From assembly GCA_043806735.1 (NCBI GenBank), contig JAZDGR010000143.1, positions 1 to 5,613 of the forward strand: 5,613 nucleotides of DNA, in the 5' to 3' direction. Made by a program: the position numbers and the translations under genes. The notes below the pieces were generated by a model, which saw only the letters and a program-made list of their open reading frames with translations, was not told the DNA's origin and ran no database searches. The first letter of the stretch is position 1; every line of letters starts with the position of its first letter. Shown one piece after another: positions 1-5,613 of the stretch. This DNA comes from QYOJ01 sp043806735. GTDB taxonomy: Bacteria; Bacteroidota; Bacteroidia; Bacteroidales; FEN-979.

Positions 1-38
1 CATGGGAATCTGGTTAAGTGAAACTTCCGTAATTAAGG

Positions 39-68
39 CAAAGATAATCCATCTGAAGAAAAAGTCAA
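39..68 (-). promoter_or_regulatory. Leftward Bacteroidota-type promoter for a gene beyond the left edge
   Basis: Read on the minus strand, TTG at 68..66 is followed after 19 bases by TATCTTTG at 46..39. This matches the primary sigma factor consensus of Bacteroidota (TTG, about 19 bases, TAnnTTTG). Transcription would start near position 33-35 and run left. A minus-strand ATG lies at 3..1, so the window probably begins on the start codon of a divergent gene with a leader of about 30 bases. The motif and spacing are seen directly. The existence of the gene is inferred, because only its first codon could be inside the window. Confidence 0.6.
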
Positions 69-86
69 TAATTTATTACTTCCGAA

Positions 87-139
87 ATCCGGGTAATCAC
101 GAAACTGCTCAAAAACGGGTTTCCCTGATCAACCCGGAT
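87..139. repeat. Imperfect inverted repeat with two competing pairings
   Basis: ATCCGGGT at 87-94 is the exact reverse complement of ACCCGGAT at 132-139. Inside these arms, ATCA (96-99) can pair with TGAT (126-129) and GAAAC (101-105) with GTTTC (119-123), giving about 17 pairs with small bulges. A second pairing competes for the same right arm: CGGGTT at 116-121 is the exact complement of AACCCG at 131-136, with a 9-base loop. The element lies between the leftward promoter and the rightward gene at 218. It could be an operator dyad, a leader RNA structure, or a remnant. There is no adjoining T-run, so a terminator is less likely. Confidence 0.5.
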
Positions 140-179
140 AGCCATTTTATTCATCGCATTTCACATCGCAGAGTTTCTG

Positions 180-187
180 TACTTTTA
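180..187 (+). promoter_or_regulatory. Weak candidate -7 box for the gene at 218
   Basis: TACTTTTA matches TAnnTTTG except for the last base and lies 30 bases before the ATG at 218. That would give a leader of about 25 bases. No TTG is seen at the expected -33 distance, so this is only the best candidate in the interval. Confidence 0.22.
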
Positions 188-217
188 CTGTCTGATTCAC
201 CAACACCCCAAAACACA

Positions 218-751
218 ATGGAGAAACAGGAACCCAAACCATCCCGGACAGATCCTTCCGGGAAAGCAGCCGCCCAGTCATTTCAACGGTTAAAGTACTG
301 GATCGACCTGACCAAATGGTTTATCGCCAGTGTCGTACTGGTAACAGTTACAACGATAATCAACTGGGGCTTCCGCGACCGGGAAGCCGGACTGGCGGAG
401 CTTAAATTTTACGACCGTTACGTCACTGAGCTGATTGTGCTGAACCCGAACCCGGTGCAGAAGCGCATGCTGGCCCAGTACTTCGCCTCCGTTACTCCTT
501 CCGAAAAGCTAAGGGAACGATGGGAGATTTATTACGACTCGGTGTACATTGAATACCGGGAGTATATCGACCCGCTGCTGAAAGAGGATTCCCTAATCCG
601 GATGCGATACCAGAGACTTCTCCAGCGCGAAAACCTGTCGGATGCCGCGACGGGTGAACTGATCCGGATGAAAGAACGGATGGACCAGATTGACAGGCTG
701 CTTCATCCGTTACTCACGCTTCCGGCCGGTACAAACGAATTACCCCGGTAG
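218..751 (+). CDS. Single-pass membrane protein of unknown function (177 aa)
   Basis: I do not recognise this family. The protein has a polar, Pro/Lys-rich N-terminus (1-33), one hydrophobic helix at about residues 34-50 (WFIASVVLVTVTTIINW), and a charged, largely helical C-terminal part (51-177) rich in Arg, Glu and Tyr. The basic stretch before the helix (RLKYWIDLTK) suggests the N-terminus is inside and the C-terminal part outside, which is an inference. The frame stays open upstream to position 2, but the residues before 218 look non-coding and that stretch holds the divergent promoter, so the ATG at 218 is preferred. The start has no Shine-Dalgarno sequence, as is usual in Bacteroidota. 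The cytochrome c gene follows 78 bases later on the same strand with its own -7 box, so a shared function is not implied. Confidence 0.75.
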   Translation: MEKQEPKPSRTDPSGKAAAQSFQRLKYWIDLTKWFIASVVLVTVTTIINWGFRDREAGLAELKFYDRYVTELIVLNPNPVQKRMLAQYFASVTPSEKLRERWEIYYDSVYIEYREYIDPLLKEDSLIRMRYQRLLQRENLSDAATGELIRMKERMDQIDRLLHPLLTLPAGTNELPR

Positions 752-799
752 GTTAAGTAAAAAAATGTTAAATGACATCTAGGTATTAAAATACGTTAG

Positions 800-807
800 T
801 ATCTTTG
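800..807 (+). promoter_or_regulatory. -7 box of the cytochrome c promoter
   Basis: TATCTTTG followed by CA is an exact Bacteroidota TAnnTTTG box. It lies 22 bases before the ATG at 830, giving a predicted leader of about 17-20 bases. No good TTG is found 17-23 bases upstream, so the -33 half is weak or absent. This may mean low basal activity or dependence on another factor. Confidence 0.6.
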
Positions 808-829
808 CAGTCTAAATTCAACACGCAAA

Positions 830-1222
830 ATGAAACAGATTATTTTGATTTTTTCAGTTGTGGTTTTCTTCGCGGGAACCGCAATTTCGCAGACGAAGTG
901 GGACGTTCCGGCCAAATCCCATACCCTAAAAGCCGCCGTAAACCTGAAGGATGCTTCGGTGATCGCTACCGGAAAGGACCTTTGGGCAAAGCATTGCAAA
1001 TCATGCCATGGGGCCAAGGGACTGGGTGACGGTCCGAAAGCCGCCATGTTGAAAACCAATCCGGGTGATTTTACTACCGCTGCTTTCCAGGGGCAGACAG
1101 ATGGTGATCTTTTTTACAAAACCACCACCGGACATAACGAGATGCCTGCGTTCGGAAAAAAGATCCCCAGCGCCGCTGATCAGTGGTCGCTGGTCGCTTT
1201 CATGCGGACGCTGAAGCAGTAA
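830..1222 (+). CDS. Secreted monohaem c-type cytochrome
   Basis: This is a 130-residue class I cytochrome c that would carry electrons in the periplasm. A signal peptide covers residues 1-20 (MKQ, a hydrophobic core, then AIS before Gln21). There is no lipobox Cys, so the mature protein should be soluble. The haem-binding motif is CKSCH at residues 56-60 (bases 995-1009), followed by GAKGLGDGPK, and the likely axial Met is M105 in the EMPAFG segment. The C-terminal helix (WSLVAFMRTL) is typical of the fold. The length of about 110 mature residues fits a single-domain cytochrome. The start is fixed by the signal peptide, and no Shine-Dalgarno sequence is present. Its redox partner is not in the window. 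It converges with the protease gene, leaving 22 bases between the two stops. Family assignment is firm; the specific respiratory role is unknown. Confidence 0.93.
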   Translation: MKQIILIFSVVVFFAGTAISQTKWDVPAKSHTLKAAVNLKDASVIATGKDLWAKHCKSCHGAKGLGDGPKAAMLKTNPGDFTTAAFQGQTDGDLFYKTTTGHNEMPAFGKKIPSAADQWSLVAFMRTLKQ

Positions 1223-1244
1223 TCCGACCCTTCCATTCTGATAC

Positions 1245-3326
1245 TCATGGCCCTTTCAGGGTGACGGTTCCCCAGGCGGTTAGTTTTTTCCCGGGAGAGA
1301 TTGTCAGACTGCCTTCGGACTGGATGGTCAAGTTGTGGCAGGTCGTGGTTGCCGATGAGATGACTGGTTTAACAGGAGTATCGGGGATGACCACATCGTA
1401 AAGGGAGGTTGGAACCCTGGCGGGTGTCCAATTGTTGGGATTCCCCCAACTGGTATCGATGCTTCCGGTCCAGGTCAGGGTTTCAAATACGGAAGGTTCT
1501 TCGATCCGGATCTCCAGGACAGGATCTCCCAAGGCATTGGAGCAATAATGACACCAGCGCTGGGCTCCCGGTTCCCACTCACCGGGTGCAGTTACCCAGG
1601 GAGCGGTCTTGACCTTGGAGATCATGTGCGCTGCTCCCAGGTGGCGGTCAGGCAAGGTATCGGTATACATCGCGCTGACGAATTCACGATGCAGGTGTTG
1701 GGAAGGGCCATCTGAGGAGCCTTCATTGAACCAGCCATACCGGGAATTGAATACCCCTCCGGCCAGAAAATTATCGATGGAAACTGCTTTGGCTGCAATG
1801 CAGGTAGGATTGTCGAAAGCGCCTGTGTTGCACCCCTGGGTATATAAAAGAGGATAATTATGATCCGTTCCGTTTACCATGGAGAAATTGGAGTTGGTAA
1901 TGGAGGAGATGGACAACCGCATCATATAGTCGTTATTTGTGTGCCCCAGGTGATGAATGAACGACCTGCCCCCGTTGATCAACGTTCGCAGGGAATCTGC
2001 ACTCCATTGCCAGATAGTTCCTCCCGGGGGGACGATGCTGTCGTAAAGTTTTGCGATGGCATTGGTTGCAGAAGGGATGCCGTGAGTGAAATAGCCGCTG
2101 TCGGAATGATCGTCGATAAGCAGCTCCATAAAATCTCCTCCCAGAGTCAGCGGGTTGGCCCATAAGTACTCTCCGGCCAGTAATGGCCGGGTGAACTCCT
2201 CCAGCACCGGATTCGTCTGATAAGCGATTGATTTGTGGATCATATTCCGGAGTTCCGCTGTATCGTTGACGGGAAAACGGGCCACGGCAACTTCAGGCAG
2301 GAGATCGGGCTCATCAGTGACCTCCCCGTACACATGGTTTCCGTTGGCATCGAAACTACCATCCATTCCCGAAAAATAAAGATCGGCCGGAATGTTCCCA
2401 TCGGTGTAAAGGGAAGAGGATTGCACCTGACAGTAAAAGCCGCGGTATGGCACATATACCGGGTTTCCGGCCAGGAGAACATATTCGATGTGGTTATTCT
2501 GATATTCACTGATGATGTAATTCCGGATTTTTTCCGGCAGGTCCCAACCGGAAACGGTGGCAGCAATGGTCGCGGTGGTTGTAATCCCGGTGGTGATCCC
2601 TTTGGCGGCATACATATCGATCAACTCCTGGAACTCGTTTTGGAAAAGTTCCGGTGTAATGATAAGGAATTGATAATCGGTCGTAGGGGTATCGGTTACA
2701 GGATATAGCCGGATCGCTTCCGGATTTTGTGCAAATGCTGCAATTCTTCTCGTGACAGGATCGGATGTATTCAGGTTTTTCATTGCTTCTTGCGACTGCT
2801 TTCCGGGCCGGGTCGTGATGCGGATGGTCATTTTCCGGTACCAGGATAGAACACCTGAGGCCGGGATGTAATTAACTGGTGTAAATGTGGTCAGGGCAAA
2901 TGTATAACCATTCAGATGCTGGGTTATGAGTGATCCGGTTTTTTCAGCGGGATAGGTAGTGGTCATCCGGTACGTTTCGGCATTCCGGATAAAATCTCCG
3001 GAAAGGCCAAGTGAAACGGGACGTACATATTGGGCAGGGAAGAGATTGAATACACCCGGGAGGATGACCTCCTCTTCCCCGGTCCATTCCACCGAAACAG
3101 CTTCCTCCCCGGGAGGCAGCAGCAGGACTACCGGATGGTAAGGCAGCATGGGGTTTCCCGGCAGGCCTGAGAGAGCTGTATTATGAAACGTCACGACCTG
3201 GTAATCTCCTTTCGATGAGATAATAGGGTTGCCAAAATAATACGTATGTTCAACGGTTCCGGAAATGGAGAAAAATCCGGAAAATATCCAGAGAAGAATA
3301 AGTATCGGTTGTTTCAGGATCCACAT
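1245..3326 (-). CDS. Secreted gingipain-like C25 family cysteine protease
   Basis: This 693-residue protein is a predicted exported cysteine endopeptidase of the gingipain (C25) family. A signal peptide spans about 1-22, and the Gly-, Pro- and Leu-rich region at about 24-215 (with LPPGEEAVSVEW) resembles the C25 propeptide. The catalytic domain spans about 217-606, with the segments YVLLAGNP, PEVAVARFPV and the closing NALGDPVLEI. The catalytic His is H462 in HHLGHTNND, aligning with the GHGSE region of RgpB. The catalytic Cys is C499 in QGCNTGAFD, aligning with NCCITAQFD. Residues 619-690 form a Trp-rich domain (W619, W627, W633, then VVIP and repeated LTI segments) common in Bacteroidota secreted proteins. 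The protein then stops with no recognisable type IX sorting domain, although secreted relatives usually have one. The ATG at 3326 is chosen because the alternative TTG at 3335 lies inside the -7 box. Cleavage specificity cannot be told. Confidence 0.9.
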   Translation of the reverse strand: MWILKQPILILLWIFSGFFSISGTVEHTYYFGNPIISSKGDYQVVTFHNTALSGLPGNPMLPYHPVVLLLPPGEEAVSVEWTGEEEVILPGVFNLFPAQYVRPVSLGLSGDFIRNAETYRMTTTYPAEKTGSLITQHLNGYTFALTTFTPVNYIPASGVLSWYRKMTIRITTRPGKQSQEAMKNLNTSDPVTRRIAAFAQNPEAIRLYPVTDTPTTDYQFLIITPELFQNEFQELIDMYAAKGITTGITTTATIAATVSGWDLPEKIRNYIISEYQNNHIEYVLLAGNPVYVPYRGFYCQVQSSSLYTDGNIPADLYFSGMDGSFDANGNHVYGEVTDEPDLLPEVAVARFPVNDTAELRNMIHKSIAYQTNPVLEEFTRPLLAGEYLWANPLTLGGDFMELLIDDHSDSGYFTHGIPSATNAIAKLYDSIVPPGGTIWQWSADSLRTLINGGRSFIHHLGHTNNDYMMRLSISSITNSNFSMVNGTDHNYPLLYTQGCNTGAFDNPTCIAAKAVSIDNFLAGGVFNSRYGWFNEGSSDGPSQHLHREFVSAMYTDTLPDRHLGAAHMISKVKTAPWVTAPGEWEPGAQRWCHYCSNALGDPVLEIRIEEPSVFETLTWTGSIDTSWGNPNNWTPARVPTSLYDVVIPDTPVKPVISSATTTCHNLTIQSEGSLTISPGKKLTAWGTVTLKGP
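1248..1472 (-). other. C-terminal Trp-rich beta domain of the C25 protease
   Basis: This segment encodes protease residues 619-693. It follows the pattern W-x-G, W, N-W, P, V-V-I-P, then two LTI-type beta repeats with Gly turns. Similar modules sit in many Bacteroidota surface proteins between the catalytic part and the sorting domain. Here the module is directly followed by the stop codon. Confidence 0.55.
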
Positions 3327-3332
3327 GCCCGC

Positions 3333-3362
3333 CAAAGTTACTGAATTGGCCGGGAAATCAAA
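3333..3362 (-). promoter_or_regulatory. Consensus promoter of the C25 protease, giving a near-leaderless mRNA
   Basis: On the minus strand, TTTG at 3362..3359 is followed after 18 bases by TAACTTTG at 3340..3333, a near-ideal Bacteroidota promoter. Only six bases separate the box from the ATG at 3326. Transcription should therefore begin within about two bases of the start codon or on it. The promoter sits in the gap after the stop of the three-helix membrane protein gene, so the protease is probably transcribed independently. Confidence 0.7.
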
Positions 3363-3378
3363 ACAAATTCCGTGGTTT

Positions 3379-3783
3379 TTACCTCATCACAAAGGGGACG
3401 ACAATGGCAATGATCCCCGTGAATACCACCACCATGATGAAGAGGTTGTAGCGCACGCTGTAATTCCCCAGCAGGGTCTGATCGTAATACTGATCAACCT
3501 GCTTGTCCTTATACATGGTGATCAGTCCGTTCAGCAACTTCTCACGGGTTTGCTTTCCCTTGATCAGTCCGAATATGACCACCAGGTTGACCAGGACGAC
3601 CAGTACCACGAAAATAAACATCACGACCAGCATTGAATTGTCGGTGCGCGATTGGTCGACCACCCCGGCATTGATGGCCAGGGTGACCAGGTTCAATACA
3701 ATGGCAGCCAGGATAAAGATGATATCGGTCCGGGTATTTTGCTGCAGCTCCGACGTAATGTGATTGTGTACATGTTCGATCAT
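3379..3783 (-). CDS. Small three-helix integral membrane protein of unknown function
   Basis: This 134-residue protein has three hydrophobic helices at about residues 20-41, 51-74 and 112-132. A 37-residue polar loop (75-111), rich in Lys, Asp and Tyr, lies between helices 2 and 3. The short N-terminus (MIEHVHNHIT, then ELQQNTRTD) contains three His but no recognised metal motif. There is no signal peptide and no catalytic motif that I can identify, and I do not know the family. The start is fixed by a perfect Shine-Dalgarno sequence. It lies 42 bases downstream of the HemW-like radical SAM gene on the same strand, so co-transcription is possible. A membrane partner or anchor for the radical SAM pair would be pure inference. 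Confidence 0.85.
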   Translation of the reverse strand: MIEHVHNHITSELQQNTRTDIIFILAAIVLNLVTLAINAGVVDQSRTDNSMLVVMFIFVVLVVLVNLVVIFGLIKGKQTREKLLNGLITMYKDKQVDQYYDQTLLGNYSVRYNLFIMVVVFTGIIAIVVPFVMR

Positions 3784-3790
3784 ACGAGAT

Positions 3791-3797
3791 TCCTCCT
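3791..3797 (-). promoter_or_regulatory. Unusually strong Shine-Dalgarno sequence
   Basis: On the minus strand AGGAGGA (within AAAGGAGGA) stands 7 bases before the ATG at 3783. It is a full match to the anti-Shine-Dalgarno sequence at optimal spacing. Such sites are rare in Bacteroidota and no other gene here has one. It decides the start of the membrane protein. Confidence 0.75.
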
Positions 3798-3825
3798 TTG
3801 TTTTTGAATTTGATATAAAAATACA

Positions 3826-5091
3826 TTAAAGTTTGATGCAATCGGGCCAGGAATTTTTCCTGGAAACCGACCATACCTTATTTACGTAATTCAAGGCGTA
3901 GTAATTCTGGATCAGATGGAGCCAGTGCGAGCCCCGCGTATTTAACCGGATCACATCGGGGTCTTCCGATTCGGTAAAACCCATCATGCGGATAAAGTTC
4001 GAAATCAGGCCAAATTCCTGTTCGAAATCTACCTGAAACAGTTCCCGGAATAATTTTTTTGAGATCGTTGTCTTGTAGAATTGCCAGTAAAGCCAGAATA
4101 CCTTCTGCATTTTTTTACTGACATTCATCCGGATTGAAATCGGTAACCCGTGGTCGACCGTTTTCATATACTCCGGGATGGAAAAGGTGTTGAAATAGAA
4201 CAGGTCTCCGTTATAGGAGCCCGAAGCTGCTCCCAGCCCCAGGTAATAATCACGGGTAACGGAAGAGAATTGCCTCGAGTGATTCTTGCTGAAGGACCAT
4301 ACATTGGTTCTTTCAAAAGCATGGTCCTGTAAAAAACGGGTAATGAAATAGTACATCCTTCTTCTGTTGTGAATGCCGGGAAGCCTCATTCGGGTCAGTT
4401 TCTTTAGTTCGCCGATCTCGGAGTGCGGGAAGGTGAACAACGGATAACAGGTGATCTGGTGCGCATGATGAGCGACAGCCGTGGAAAGGTCGCACCGGAT
4501 GTCATCCAGACTCTGGTTTTCGATGGCGAAGATCAGGTCCACATTCACGTTATCAAACCCGCAATCCATGACGGTATCCAATGATTCGACAGCCCGGACT
4601 GACGAATAATCCCGTCCGATCTTTTTCAGATCCCGGTCGTTAAAGGATTGAATTCCCAGACTCACCAAATTAAATCCCATCGACTTTATTCTCTTTGCAA
4701 CGGGTTTTTGGATGTCGGCCGGATTGGTTTCTATGGCAAGGTCTCCTTTGAGGTTGAAATACCGGTGCAGGTATTCGAGTACTTCGTCCAGTTCATTGAT
4801 CAGCAAGGCAGGAGTTCCGCCTCCGATGTACAGGGAAGAAAAGGTCTTGTTCCCAAAGCGGTCGTGGTACAACCGGATCTCTTTCAGCAGGGCCTTTTTG
4901 TAATCTTCTGCCAGGGATGCCCTGTAAGGGATTTTGATATAAGGGCAATATGGACAAACATGCGTACAAAATGGAATGTGAATGTAGAGACCGGTATTTT
5001 CCTTCAGGTCGATTGAACCGGAATGAGCATAGCGGTGAAAAGTGAAATCATCTGATTTGTCGGACAAAATATTTCTGAACAGCTGGAACAT
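3826..5091 (-). CDS. HemW-like radical SAM protein (coproporphyrinogen oxidase-like family)
   Basis: This is a 421-residue radical SAM protein. The N-terminal segment YIHIPFCTHVCPYCPY carries the CxxxCxxC cluster ligands C42, C46 and C49 for the 4Fe-4S centre that cleaves S-adenosylmethionine. Further family signatures are GGGTP (90-94), ETNP (121-124), SLGIQSF (144-150) with the following GRDYS, DLIFAIENQS (185-194) and GLGAAS (285-290). The C-terminal part (from about 325) resembles the HemN/HemW C-terminal domain. It is longer than a typical HemW of about 375 residues, with an extra N-terminal stretch of about 35. The region where HemW carries HNxxYW reads NHSRQFSSVTRDYY, so it is probably not the housekeeping haem chaperone. 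The ATG at 5091 lies 8 bases after the stop of the upstream radical SAM gene. A TTG at 5103 that overlaps that stop is an alternative start; neither has a Shine-Dalgarno sequence. The substrate is unknown. Confidence 0.85.
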   Translation of the reverse strand: MFQLFRNILSDKSDDFTFHRYAHSGSIDLKENTGLYIHIPFCTHVCPYCPYIKIPYRASLAEDYKKALLKEIRLYHDRFGNKTFSSLYIGGGTPALLINELDEVLEYLHRYFNLKGDLAIETNPADIQKPVAKRIKSMGFNLVSLGIQSFNDRDLKKIGRDYSSVRAVESLDTVMDCGFDNVNVDLIFAIENQSLDDIRCDLSTAVAHHAHQITCYPLFTFPHSEIGELKKLTRMRLPGIHNRRRMYYFITRFLQDHAFERTNVWSFSKNHSRQFSSVTRDYYLGLGAASGSYNGDLFYFNTFSIPEYMKTVDHGLPISIRMNVSKKMQKVFWLYWQFYKTTISKKLFRELFQVDFEQEFGLISNFIRMMGFTESEDPDVIRLNTRGSHWLHLIQNYYALNYVNKVWSVSRKNSWPDCIKL

Positions 5092-5099
5092 CTGGAGGA

Positions 5100-5613
5100 T
5101 CAATAATAGGTTAAGGCAGTACGGATTGCATTAAAATTCAGGCGGGATAGCTGGTAGATCTCTGCAAATCCCAGGTACCCGCAATTCCGGCAGATGTTCT
5201 CCTCTCCCACGGCCCTGCAACACCCGTAAAGCCGGTTATCGGCATAGAGATAGCTCAGGTTATTCGGTCGTACCCATGTATCAGTTGAAACACTGAGTAA
5301 AGCCGTCCGGGAGTTCACAATCTTATACCCCCTGGCTTTGAGAAACAAGAGCCGGTGAATGATCTCCTGTTTGGCGCCAACATTGAGGAACAGTTCATCT
5401 TCTCCGTGAACTGGCGTATAGAAATAGAAAAAGGTCCCTTTTACATTCCGGATGGCATCCATCTCCCGGAGAAATTCCTCCAGATTGTCTGCGTTCTTTC
5501 TTGTGATGGTGTAATTGACCAGCATGTTCGGATGATCCGATTGGGTAATCGTGGAAATGACCTTGTCATAAGTCAGCCCACGGATAGCATCGTGCACTTC
5601 CCGCACGCCGTCG
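5100..5613 (-). CDS. Radical SAM protein, C-terminal part, cut by the right edge
   Basis: Only the last 170 codons are inside the window; the N-terminus with the presumed CxxxCxxC site lies beyond position 5613. The visible part opens with DGVREVHDAIRG, a hallmark of the core barrel of radical SAM enzymes that handle peptides or small molecules (usually SLDG..E.HD..RG). Later come FFYFYTPVHGEDE and the segment LKARGYKIVNS, which recall HpnH-like radical SAM proteins. A C-terminal cysteine cluster, GCCRAVGEENICRNCG (C131, C132, C141 and C144 of the visible part, bases 5181-5222), could bind a second iron-sulphur cluster. The GTG at 5606 is an internal Val codon, not the start. The stop is followed after 8 bases by the HemW-like gene, so the two are probably translated from one mRNA. 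The substrate and exact subfamily are not known. Confidence 0.8.
   Translation of the reverse strand, partial: DGVREVHDAIRGLTYDKVISTITQSDHPNMLVNYTITRKNADNLEEFLREMDAIRNVKGTFFYFYTPVHGEDELFLNVGAKQEIIHRLLFLKARGYKIVNSRTALLSVSTDTWVRPNNLSYLYADNRLYGCCRAVGEENICRNCGYLGFAEIYQLSRLNFNAIRTALTYY

Noticed and set aside
1..50. Resemblance of the first bases (GGGAATCTGG, then GTGAAA) to a cobalamin riboswitch box
   Set aside because: The rest of the conserved core (the CCCGC and ACTGT segments) is missing, and the overlap with the leftward promoter explains the region better.
2..217. Upstream extension of the 218-751 gene to an ATG at position 2
   Set aside because: The extra residues look non-coding, and the stretch holds a divergent promoter and an inverted repeat. 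The ATG at 218 gives a more natural protein start.
796..1059. Open frames on both strands overlapping the cytochrome gene
   Set aside because: They are out of frame with a clear signal peptide plus CxxCH protein and show no motifs of their own.
1251..1261. CCCT-TTC-AGGG hairpin near the convergent gene ends as a terminator
   Set aside because: The stem is only four pairs, lies inside the protease end, and no T-run follows on either strand.
2235..2708. 157-codon plus-strand open frame inside the protease gene
   Set aside because: It lies opposite the conserved C25 catalytic domain and has no recognisable features, so it is a shadow frame.
3816..3841. Possible promoter (TTG, 15 bases, TATTTTTA) before the three-helix membrane protein gene
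   Set aside because: The spacing is too short and the -7 box lacks the final G. Read-through from the radical SAM operon explains expression equally well.
5604..5606. GTG as the start codon of the rightmost gene
   Set aside because: The frame continues upstream as Asp-Gly to complete the DGVREVHDAIRG motif, so this GTG is an internal Val codon.

Overview
The window reads like a chromosomal segment from a Bacteroidota bacterium. Three promoters carry the TAnnTTTG -7 box typical of that phylum. A gingipain-type (C25) protease carries a C-terminal domain of a kind common in Bacteroidota secreted proteins. Most starts lack a Shine-Dalgarno sequence. The exact genus cannot be told from the sequence. 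I see no RNA genes, CRISPR array, insertion sequence or prophage genes.

Layout. Positions 1-217 are non-coding and look like a divergent promoter region. A strong leftward promoter (39-68) probably drives a gene whose ATG sits on the left edge (minus strand, 3..1). Next to it is an inverted repeat with two mutually exclusive pairings (87-139). Rightward follow a single-pass membrane protein of unknown function (218-751) and a secreted monohaem cytochrome c (830-1222) with its own -7 box. Convergent to these, ending 22 bp from the cytochrome stop, is a minus-strand C25 cysteine protease (1245-3326). It has a signal peptide, a propeptide-like region, the His/Cys dyad and a Trp-rich C-terminal domain, but no recognisable type IX secretion sorting domain. 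Its promoter places transcription start almost on the ATG.

The right part is a minus-strand gene row, transcribed right to left. It starts with a radical SAM protein cut by the right edge (5100-5613), which has a Cys-rich C-terminus. Eight bases later comes a HemW-like radical SAM protein (3826-5091). After a 42-bp gap comes a small three-helix membrane protein (3379-3783) with an unusually strong Shine-Dalgarno sequence. The two radical SAM genes are almost certainly co-transcribed and may act on one substrate. The HemW-like member lacks the haem-binding HNxxYW motif I recall for HemW, so it is probably a functionally divergent paralogue. The protease gene downstream has its own promoter and is probably a separate unit.

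The items most worth a second look are the tandem radical SAM pair, the apparently leaderless protease lacking a sorting domain, and the alternative-pairing repeat between the divergent promoters.
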